From positions 1-9,120 of the forward strand of contig JAGSPR010000279.1 in assembly GCA_018262455.1 (NCBI GenBank): a DNA stretch of 9,120 nucleotides, written 5' to 3'. This DNA comes from Deltaproteobacteria bacterium (lineage in GTDB: Bacteria; Myxococcota; Polyangia; Haliangiales; Haliangiaceae). Below, piece by piece: positions 1-4,247 of the stretch; position 1 is the stretch's first letter; every line of letters starts with the position of its first letter. A model generated the notes under the pieces. That model saw nothing but the letters and a program-made list of their open reading frames with translations. It did not search any database and was not told the origin of the DNA. The translations under genes and the position numbers were made by a program.

Positions 1-172
1 CCGCGAGATGCTGGGGATGCTCGAGGAGGCGGGTGCTGAGCTCTACGCGTGCGAGCTCGCGATGCAGATGTTCAAGCGCACGAAGGAGGATCTCCTCCCG
101 CAGGTCCGGGACGTGATCACGGCCGGCGACTTCTACGACATGGCCGAGGGTGCGCAGATCATCTTCACCTGA
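1..172 (+). CDS. DsrE/DsrF-like family protein, 3' end (5' truncated by window edge)
   Basis: The reading frame is open from base 2 to the TGA at 170-172 and gives about 56 C-terminal residues. They contain ELYACELAMQMF, then KEDLLPQ, then a run ending in MAEGAQIIFT. This pattern (a Cys in a Y-A-C-E segment, a following K-E-D-L, and an A-E-G-A near the C-terminus) is the usual tail of DsrE/DsrF-like small proteins. These are cytoplasmic proteins related to sulfur-relay subunits and to peroxiredoxin-like proteins. The Cys corresponds to the family's conserved C-terminal-half cysteine, often the sulfur-carrying residue. The start, promoter and upstream partners lie outside the window, so it cannot be told whether this is a true sulfurtransferase subunit or one of the many single-copy DsrE-like proteins of unknown role. 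No clear terminator follows; only a 4-bp CCTG/CAGG dyad is visible in 188-200. Confidence 0.7.
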   Translation, partial: REMLGMLEEAGAELYACELAMQMFKRTKEDLLPQVRDVITAGDFYDMAEGAQIIFT

Positions 173-469
173 AAAGAACCCGGCTCCTGCTCAGGGCTCA
201 GGCGGTTTGATGGTCGGGCTTGAAGGCCGACACGTTCAGCCCTCACGTCGTCGCGTCCAGTAGCCAGGACGAGCGCGAGGCTCACGATCTCATCGCCCTT
301 GATCTGGCACGGGATCGTGAACGGGAAGAGATCTGGCACGGCCACGCGCCGGTCTGGACGGTTCCTGCGCCTCGGTCGAGTAGCGAGCGTAGATCGCGAC
401 GGGCGTCATCGTCGAGCGATCCTATCCTTGCTGGCCGACACCGCCTACGGCTCGGCACAGAGGGCGTCG
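173..469. other. Intergenic stretch with no convincing gene
   Basis: This stretch lies between the convergent ends of the DsrE-like gene and the Cys-rich lipoprotein gene. Short open frames run through it on both strands, but none has a recognisable domain, a ribosome binding site or a credible end. The best is on the minus strand from a GTG at 345, and it would run 40 bases into the DsrE-like gene. A 12-base direct repeat GATCTGGCACGG occurs at 301-312 and 330-341. No terminator with a T-tract was seen. It may be decayed coding sequence, but nothing shows this. Confidence 0.5.
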
Positions 470-814
470 TCAGTCCCATTCACCGCAGGTGGACACGTTG
501 CTGTAGGACTTCGGTTGCTTCGCTCGCACGCGAGCTCCCCCCTCGCATTCCTCGGAGTTGCGATAGCACCACGACTCCTGATCGCCGTTCTCCTTCCACG
601 AGACGCACCACGCGATCGGCTGTGGGGTGCAGGGCCCGCGCTTCGCGCAGCGGTCCTGCTCGCGAAAGCACTTGCCGCCATCGGTGACGACGCAGTACCA
701 GCCCGTGCCGGCCGGTTTCAAGCTCGCTGTCGGTGGGCCGCTCGGCGTCGTGCTCGCCGCACCACATGCCGTGAGCCAGAAACCGATCATCAATGCCGAG
801 ACTGCAGACTTCAT
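470..814 (-). CDS. Small cysteine-rich lipoprotein, hypothetical
   Basis: The 114-residue product starts MKSAVSALMIGFWLTAC. This is a lipoprotein signal peptide with lipobox L-T-A-C, so C17 would be lipidated; residue +2 is Gly, which by the E. coli rule favours the outer membrane. A Ser/Thr/Pro linker follows. The mature body has eight further cysteines arranged as two similar half-repeats: W-Y-C-V...K-C-F-R...D-R-C, then W-C-V...W-C-Y-R...E-E-C. An even number of Cys fits up to four disulfides. Such small Cys-rich lipoproteins are frequent in myxobacteria and have no established function; none is assigned here. The ATG at 814 was chosen over the longer option at 841 because AAAGG sits 7 nt upstream of it and because it begins directly with a good signal peptide. 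The gene is transcribed away from the DUF1801 genes. Confidence 0.75.
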   Translation of the reverse strand: MKSAVSALMIGFWLTACGAASTTPSGPPTASLKPAGTGWYCVVTDGGKCFREQDRCAKRGPCTPQPIAWCVSWKENGDQESWCYRNSEECEGGARVRAKQPKSYSNVSTCGEWD

Positions 815-821
815 TTCCGTA

Positions 822-827
822 CCTTTA
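822..827 (-). promoter_or_regulatory. Ribosome binding site deciding the lipoprotein start
   Basis: On the minus strand TAAAGG lies 7 nt before the ATG at 814. It supports the internal start over the in-frame start at 841, which has no such site. Confidence 0.55.
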
Positions 828-883
828 GTCGATACGAACACTCAGCACAATACGACACGATGATTGCGAGAGCCCACCGTGGA

Positions 884-906
884 GGCCAGGGCGCGCCCGG
901 GTGGCC
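884..906. repeat. GC-rich interrupted palindrome in divergent control region
   Basis: The arms GGCCA (884-888) and TGGCC (902-906) flank the perfect 10-bp palindrome GGGCGCGCCC (889-898). It lies between the divergent lipoprotein and DUF1801 genes. It could be a protein-binding site or a hairpin in the lipoprotein promoter region; nothing favours either. Confidence 0.4.
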
Positions 907-914
907 AGCCGCGG

Positions 915-950
915 AGCGCGGTTCCGCCGCGAGAGCGCCGGTTCCCCGCG
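915..950. repeat. Pair of imperfect 17-bp direct repeats upstream of the DUF1801 promoter
   Basis: 915-931 (AGCGCGGTTCCGCCGCG) and 934-950 (AGCGCCGGTTCCCCGCG) match closely with one base shifted, 19 bp apart start to start. Two copies about two helical turns apart, just upstream of a -35-like TTGACT at 962, resemble a tandem activator or repressor site. Function is inferred from position only. Confidence 0.4.
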
Positions 951-956
951 GGTTTC

Positions 957-970
957 GTCAGTTGACTGAC
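957..970. promoter_or_regulatory. Perfect palindrome overlapping a -35-like hexamer (possible operator)
   Basis: GTCAGTTGACTGAC is a perfect 6-bp inverted repeat (GTCAGT / ACTGAC) around TG. It contains TTGACT at 962-967, five of six matches to the -35 consensus. A second short dyad, GGGCC-AC-GGCCC, follows immediately at 971-982. A dimeric regulator bound here would cover the promoter of the DUF1801 transcript. Confidence 0.45.
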
Positions 971-990
971 GGGCCACGGCCCGCCAATGT
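962..990 (+). promoter_or_regulatory. Candidate sigma-70 promoter of the DUF1801 transcript
   Basis: TTGACT (962-967) is followed after 17 bp by CAATGT (985-990), a weak -10 keeping only the A at position 2 and the T at position 6. Transcription would begin near 997, just before the AGAGGG ribosome binding site at 1001-1006. Confidence 0.3.
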
Positions 991-1012
991 GACAACCCCA
1001 AGAGGGACCGTG

Positions 1013-1060
1013 ATGAGACACAAGATCATAAACCTCTACGTGGAGCCGCCATCGTCATGA
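1013..1060 (+). CDS. 15-codon upstream ORF overlapping the first DUF1801 start (leader-peptide candidate)
   Basis: The frame encodes MRHKIINLYVEPPSS. AGAGGG (1001-1006) lies 6 nt before its ATG, a better ribosome binding site than the one in front of the downstream gene. The TGA stop (1058-1060) overlaps the ATG of the DUF1801 gene (1057-1059) as ATGA, the classic arrangement for translational coupling. A GTG directly before the ATG is an alternative start. It shows no run of rare or single-type codons, so it does not look like an amino-acid attenuator leader. It could be a coupling device that delivers ribosomes to the weakly led gene, or the remnant of an older N-terminus shifted out of frame. 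Confidence 0.4.
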   Translation: MRHKIINLYVEPPSS

Positions 1061-1569
1061 AGGCGCCGCCGAGTCCCGTGCGCAAACCTGGCAAGGCGAA
1101 GCCGAAGGCCAAGGGCACGTCGCGCGCAAGCAAGCCACACACGTCGGCCACCAAGTCCAAGTCCCCGCCGAAGGCAGGCGCGAAGGCGGACGGCGACGAC
1201 GCTTCCCGGCTCATCGACCAGCGGATCCGCGACCTGGGGGGATGGCGCGGGGAGACGCTGGCCCGCATGCGGGCGCTGATCCTGGAAGCCGACCCCGAGA
1301 TGACCGAGGAGTGGAAGTGGAGGGGCACTCCGGTCTGGTCGCACCACGGGATTGTCTGCACCGGGGAGACGTACACGAAGGTCGTGAAGCACACGTTCGC
1401 CCGGGGGGCCAAACTCCCGGACCCATCGCGCCTGTTCAATTCCAGCCTGGAAGGCAACACCCGAAGGGCGATCGACATCCACGAAGGGGAGACGGTCGAC
1501 GCGGGCGCGTTCAAGGCGCTCATCAAGGCCGCGGTGGCCGAGAATGGCCCACCGTCGAAGAAACGATAG
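1057..1569 (+). CDS. DUF1801 domain protein with basic disordered tail (first of tandem pair)
   Basis: The 170-residue protein has two parts. Residues 1-45 are a low-complexity tail of Lys, Ala, Pro, Ser and Gly, like the tails of histone H1-like proteins, and presumably disordered and strongly cationic. Residues 49-162 form a DUF1801 (YdhG-like) domain with the family's typical segments GGWRGETLARMRAL, EEWKWRGTPVWSH, ICTGETY-type (here VCTGETY), FNSSLEGNTRRAIDIHEG and a final KALIKAAV helix. DUF1801 proteins are small cytoplasmic proteins of unknown biochemical function. The ATG at 1057 has only GGAG 11 nt upstream, but it is coupled to the 15-codon ORF by an ATGA overlap. The stop is 6 bases before the next gene, so the two are surely co-transcribed. 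The tail is nearly duplicated in the next gene and may be an added DNA-, RNA- or polyanion-binding extension; that role is inference. Confidence 0.8.
   Translation: MKAPPSPVRKPGKAKPKAKGTSRASKPHTSATKSKSPPKAGAKADGDDASRLIDQRIRDLGGWRGETLARMRALILEADPEMTEEWKWRGTPVWSHHGIVCTGETYTKVVKHTFARGAKLPDPSRLFNSSLEGNTRRAIDIHEGETVDAGAFKALIKAAVAENGPPSKKR
1091..1188 (+). repeat. 98-bp direct repeat, copy 1 (codes basic tail)
   Basis: It aligns without gaps to 1595-1692 with 10 mismatches by my count, about 90% identity. It encodes residues of the basic tail of the first DUF1801 protein in the same frame as in copy 2. Eight of the ten differences change an amino acid. Confidence 0.8.
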
Positions 1570-1594
1570 ACCGCGATGACCGCGATGACCGCGA
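1570..1594 (+). repeat. 9-bp microrepeat duplicating a start codon
   Basis: ACCGCGATG occurs at 1570-1578 and 1579-1587, with a partial third unit at 1588-1594. It creates two in-frame ATGs (1576 and 1585) for the second DUF1801 gene. Confidence 0.65.
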
Positions 1595-2163
1595 GCAAGG
1601 CGAGGCCGAAGGCCAAGGGCAGGTCGCGCGCAAGCAAGCCACGCAAGTCGGACATCAAGTCCAAGTCTCCGCCGAGGCCAGGCGCGAAGGCCAAGCCAGG
1701 TGCGAGTGAGGGCAAGCCGATCAAGGTGCGAAGACGCGAGCAGGTCGCCGTCGTCCTCCTCTCGGGGGGCAACCCGCAGATCGCGATGGCAGACGGCGAC
1801 GCCCCGGTGAAGGCGTACATCGCTGCGATGCCGGGCTGGAAGCGCGACGTCGGGGAGCGCCTCGACGCGCTCATCGTGCGGAGCGTGCCCAACGTGCGCA
1901 AGGCCGTGAAGTGGAACTCGCCGTTGTACGGCATCGAGGGCCAGGGGTTCTTCCTGGGGCTCCACGCCTTCACGCACTACGTCAAGGTGGCCTTCTTCCG
2001 CGGCACGTCGCTGCGACCGGTCCCGCCCGGCGCCAGCAAGGACAAGCACACGCGCTACGTCGACATCCACGAAGACGAGCTCGACGAGGCGCAGCTGGGG
2101 ATCTGGGTGAAGCAGGCGGCCGCGTTGCCGGCTGGGTTCGCTACTCGGACGCCGGTTCGCTGA
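1576..2163 (+). CDS. DUF1801 domain protein with basic disordered tail (second of tandem pair)
   Basis: The 195-residue protein begins with a Lys/Arg/Pro/Ser tail (residues 6-55) whose DNA is a 90% copy of the tail of the preceding gene. The DUF1801 domain spans about residues 64-186. It has the conserved runs GGNPQIA, GDAPVKAYIAAMPGWKRDVG, LDALI, VRKAVKWNSPLYG, GLHAFTHYVKVAFFRGTSL and YVDIHEDELDEAQ. This domain belongs to a different subgroup from its neighbour's: the two domains share only the general fold pattern, while the tails match closely. No biochemical role is established. Either ATG (1576 or 1585, in a 9-bp microrepeat) could start it, and neither has a good ribosome binding site, so translation probably depends on reinitiation from the upstream gene. 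It ends 21 bases from the convergent sigma-factor gene, with no clear terminator between. Confidence 0.8.
   Translation: MTAMTASKARPKAKGRSRASKPRKSDIKSKSPPRPGAKAKPGASEGKPIKVRRREQVAVVLLSGGNPQIAMADGDAPVKAYIAAMPGWKRDVGERLDALIVRSVPNVRKAVKWNSPLYGIEGQGFFLGLHAFTHYVKVAFFRGTSLRPVPPGASKDKHTRYVDIHEDELDEAQLGIWVKQAAALPAGFATRTPVR
1595..1692 (+). repeat. 98-bp direct repeat, copy 2 (codes basic tail)
   Basis: Second copy of the repeat at 1091-1188, in the same reading frame relative to its own gene. Differences are mostly to Arg or Lys, or otherwise non-synonymous, which keeps the charge but not the sequence. Confidence 0.8.
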
Positions 2164-2184
2164 TCGTCCGGGCGGGCACGCGAA

Positions 2185-3051
2185 TCAACGCATGATCGTC
2201 TCGATCGAGATATCGAGCTGGCTGTCGATCAATCGGAGCACGCTGTCGACCTCACTCTCCGAGATCGCGAGGTGCGTCACGAGGCGGGTTCGCGTGCCCT
2301 CGAACAGGCCCTCGCGAATCGCGGCGATCCAGCGCGCGACCGTGGCGCGGTGTACGCGATACAAGACGCCGATCTCGTCGATCGAGAGGTCATCGAGAAA
2401 CCGATACCGCAACAGCGTGCGTTCGCGATCCGTCAGCTGCGCAGCGGCTTCGCCGAAGGCGACCCGGAACTCCTCTCGATAGCGCTGCTTCAACGATGCG
2501 AGCAGGGGATCGATCGCGCCGCCGACCTCGTCGAGGGTATTCGCATCCGCGGGGAACTCTCGGCGCGCACGCATCAGATCGATCGCGCTGCGCACCGCGG
2601 CGGCGCGCAACCACGGCACGAGCCCTCCGCGCCCCGCGTACGAAGCGAGTCGCGGGCCGTCGTCCGCGGCGACGAGGAGCAGCTTGTTCATGAGCCGAAG
2701 CTCTGCATCCTCTGCGAGGCCCGGATCGAACGAACGACGCAACGCGTTCCTGATCTCGGGCACGTAGCGCGTCTCGAACGCCGTGATCGCGAGCGGATGT
2801 TCGGATACGCAGCCGAACGCGATCCAGAGATCGCCGGCGTGCAGCGATCTCAACAGCGGCCGGCCATGCGCGTCAAACGTGACGCGCTCCGCGACGTGGG
2901 CGACGAACGCGACCGGATCGAGCTCGACTCCCGGCGCCTCGTCCCGCGCCCGCGCGACCAACCAGGCGAGCTCGGCGTCGAGGTCTGAGCCGGCGGTAGT
3001 TCGCAGCTCCGCGGGAAGCCGAGACACGAACGCGACGCCCAGCTCGTCCAC
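2185..3051 (-). CDS. RNA polymerase sigma-70 factor, Myxococcales-specific ECF-like family (TIGR03001/gmx1 type)
   Basis: The 288-residue protein has a sigma region 2 at about residues 86-165 and a sigma region 4 at about 200-252. Region 2 includes LAEDAELRLMNKLLL, with the A-E-D acidic patch usual in region 2.2, and SYAGRGGLVPWLRAAAVR, the A-G-R-G...W-L-R-x-A-A-V-R signature of this myxobacterial family. Region 4 has LTDRERTLLRYRFLDDLS followed by a helix-turn-helix with VHRATVARWIA, which should read the -35 element. Region 3 is absent, as in ECF sigma factors. The 80-residue N-terminal extension and the roughly 290-residue length fit the family. GTG at 3051 is the only start before an in-frame TGA at 3064-3066, and it has no Shine-Dalgarno. 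The gene lies 76 bp downstream of the acidic lipoprotein gene on the same strand, and an anti-sigma-like kinase lies just beyond. What it controls is unknown. Confidence 0.85.
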   Translation of the reverse strand: MDELGVAFVSRLPAELRTTAGSDLDAELAWLVARARDEAPGVELDPVAFVAHVAERVTFDAHGRPLLRSLHAGDLWIAFGCVSEHPLAITAFETRYVPEIRNALRRSFDPGLAEDAELRLMNKLLLVAADDGPRLASYAGRGGLVPWLRAAAVRSAIDLMRARREFPADANTLDEVGGAIDPLLASLKQRYREEFRVAFGEAAAQLTDRERTLLRYRFLDDLSIDEIGVLYRVHRATVARWIAAIREGLFEGTRTRLVTHLAISESEVDSVLRLIDSQLDISIETIMR

Positions 3052-3057
3052 GCGCCA

Positions 3058-3087
3058 GTCATATCACGCGTCAGCGGCACACGTCAT
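3058..3087 (-). promoter_or_regulatory. Candidate promoter for leaderless sigma-factor mRNA
   Basis: On the minus strand ATGACG (3087-3082), an 18-bp spacer, then TGA-TATGAC (3066-3058) is followed by 6 nt and the GTG start at 3051. An extended -10 at this distance puts the transcription start on the start codon, which matches the lack of a ribosome binding site. The gene may also be read through from the lipoprotein gene upstream. Confidence 0.4.
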
Positions 3088-3127
3088 GGCTCGTCCTCTG
3101 ATCCCCGCTCCCCGAAGCGAGCGAGCG

Positions 3128-4057
3128 TCATGCTGCGCAATCGGGATCTTCTTCATCGACCAACCCGTCGTCATCGTTGTCGACGCCGTCGTCGCAGATC
3201 TCCAGCTCTACCGACGGGCAGTCCGAGTCGTCTTCGTCGACGAGGCCGTCGTCATCGTTGTCGATGCCGTCGTCGCAGATCTCTGGCTCTTCCGACGGGC
3301 AGTCCGAGTCGTCTTCGTCGGCGAAGCCGTCGTCATCGTTGTCGATGCCGTCGTCGCAGACCTCGTCCTCCTGCTGCTCCTGGTCGTCGGGAATGCCATC
3401 GCCGTCGTCGTCCTGATCCGCGGAATCGGAGAGGCCGTCGTCGTCGTCGTCGGGGTCAGAGAGGTCGGGTAGTCCATCGCTGTCGGCATCGAGGTAGTCG
3501 TCGTCGAGGCCGTCCCCGTCGATGTCGTGGTCGTCGAGATCGGCGGTGCCGTCGTTGTCATCGTCGTCATCGGCAAAATCGGCGATGCCGTCCTCGTCCC
3601 AGTCCATGTCGAGCAGGACCGTGTTCGAGATGAACACGTTGTTGACGATCGTCACGCTGCCAAAGTCGAGCGCGACGTCGCCATCGAGTGGGTTTCCGAT
3701 CGGCAGCCACGCATGGACAGCCGAGGTCGTGTCCGATGCCGACAGCGACATCACCGTTCCGCTGTCGAGCGTGATGACGAACATGTAGCGGACGCCGACC
3801 TCGAGCGTCAGGCTGAACGAGCCCGATGCGGACACCGTGCTCTTCATTCCGACGGCCGGCTTGCCAGCTTTCTCCTTCACCGCGGACACGGTCTTCGGCT
3901 TCATCCCCGCGGCCATCGCCGCGCCCATCGGCAGCTGCCCCTTGGCCTGGCGCGGAGCACCGGTCGGTGGCTTGGGGTTCGGTGGTGACGTGCTGTTGCC
4001 AGCACAGCCGGTGGTGGTCGCTACGATCGCGGCGATAAGCCAGTTCAACTTCGACAT
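3128..4057 (-). CDS. Acidic lipoprotein with TSP3-like Ca-binding repeats and three MopE-like metal-binding repeats
   Basis: The 309-residue product starts MSKLNWLIAAIVATTTGC, a signal peptide with a lipobox-like T-T-G-C (Thr at -3 is unusual); C18 would be lipidated and +2 is Ala. Residues 20-72 are a Pro/Ala/Lys-rich linker, and residues 73-150 look like a beta-rich domain I cannot name. Residues 151-230 are thrombospondin type 3-like: repeated D-x-D-x-D-G-x-x-D with long Asp runs, known to bind Ca2+. Residues 232-309 are three 27-residue repeats of the form E-[VI]-C-D-D-G-[IV]-D-N-D-D-D-G...D-C, as in the MopE-like metal-binding motif of many myxobacterial surface proteins, each with two Cys. 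The start is firm: AAGGAG sits 6 nt before the ATG. A Ca-binding, surface-exposed protein on the outer membrane is likely; a specific partner or function is unknown. Confidence 0.85.
   Translation of the reverse strand: MSKLNWLIAAIVATTTGCAGNSTSPPNPKPPTGAPRQAKGQLPMGAAMAAGMKPKTVSAVKEKAGKPAVGMKSTVSASGSFSLTLEVGVRYMFVITLDSGTVMSLSASDTTSAVHAWLPIGNPLDGDVALDFGSVTIVNNVFISNTVLLDMDWDEDGIADFADDDDDNDGTADLDDHDIDGDGLDDDYLDADSDGLPDLSDPDDDDDGLSDSADQDDDGDGIPDDQEQQEDEVCDDGIDNDDDGFADEDDSDCPSEEPEICDDGIDNDDDGLVDEDDSDCPSVELEICDDGVDNDDDGLVDEEDPDCAA
3131..3364 (-). repeat. 81-bp tandem coding repeat, three copies (last one 72 bp)
   Basis: The units at 3284-3364, 3203-3283 and 3131-3202 each encode one 27-residue (the last 24-residue) D/C-rich metal-binding repeat. 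The first two differ at 6 of 81 bases by my count. The frame is kept because 81 is a multiple of three. Confidence 0.85.
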
Positions 4058-4063
4058 CTAGGT

Positions 4064-4069
4064 CTCCTT
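4064..4069 (-). promoter_or_regulatory. Strong Shine-Dalgarno of the acidic lipoprotein gene
   Basis: AAGGAG on the minus strand lies 6 nt before the ATG at 4057. It fixes the start, and it contrasts with the three genes in this window that have no ribosome binding site. Confidence 0.8.
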
Positions 4070-4081
4070 CAAGGGCGGGTG

Positions 4082-4119
4082 GAATCGGTGCTCGCCCCTA
4101 GACGCAGCGGTGCCGATTC
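4082..4119. promoter_or_regulatory. Inverted repeat in the leader or promoter of the acidic lipoprotein gene
   Basis: GAATCGG (4082-4088) and CCGATTC (4113-4119) are perfect 7-bp arms around a 24-base centre. The near arm is 12 nt upstream of the ribosome binding site. It could be an operator or a weak RNA hairpin. No clear -35/-10 pair was found for this gene. Confidence 0.35.
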
Positions 4120-4183
4120 AGTCGCACGGAAAACTTGCGTTGCTGGCGATCGGCCTCCGTTCGCCTGACCAACTTGCTGAGAT

Positions 4184-4197
4184 CGCGAGCGTTCGCG
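4184..4197. promoter_or_regulatory. Dyad upstream of the kinase promoter
   Basis: CGCGAGCGTTCGCG has 5-bp arms (CGCGA/TCGCG) around 4 bases. It lies 13 bp before the TTCACA at 4211, in the divergent region shared by the lipoprotein and kinase genes. CG-rich dyads arise easily at this base composition, so this is weak. Confidence 0.25.
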
Positions 4198-4210
4198 CGT
4201 CCCAAGAGTG

Positions 4211-4241
4211 TTCACACCGCGACGTGCTTCGGTGGTAAAGA
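4211..4241 (+). promoter_or_regulatory. Candidate promoter for leaderless kinase mRNA
   Basis: TTCACA (4211-4216, five of six to the -35 consensus), a 19-bp spacer, then TGG-TAAAGA (4233-4241) is followed by exactly 6 nt and the GTG start at 4248. The transcript would begin at the start codon. The in-frame TAA inside the -10 box rules out an earlier start. Confidence 0.45.
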
Positions 4242-4247
4242 CGCGGC

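Noticed and set aside
173..215. Intrinsic terminator after the DsrE-like gene
   Set aside because: Only a 4-bp CCTG/CAGG stem with a 2-nt or 9-nt loop and a distant AACC/GGTT pair are present, with no T-tract.
133..345. 70-residue minus-strand frame from GTG 345
   Set aside because: Its first half has plausible codon use, but it has no ribosome binding site or domain and it overlaps the DsrE-like gene end by 40 bases. Kept only as a remark on the intergenic stretch.
1026..2070. Long minus-strand frames (315 and 344 residues) opposite the DUF1801 genes
   Set aside because: Both plus-strand proteins match a known family. The antisense products are low-complexity Arg/Leu/Ala strings, and their internal similarity only mirrors the duplicated tails.
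3131..3364. The regular repeats as a possible CRISPR array
   Set aside because: The units are 81 bp, contiguous, in frame and coding; there are no spacers.
3130..3633. Arg-rich plus-strand frames opposite the Asp-rich lipoprotein
   Set aside because: Asp codons GAC/GAT read as GTC/ATC or as CGT/CGA-type codons on the other strand, producing artificial Arg-, Ser- or Val-rich frames.
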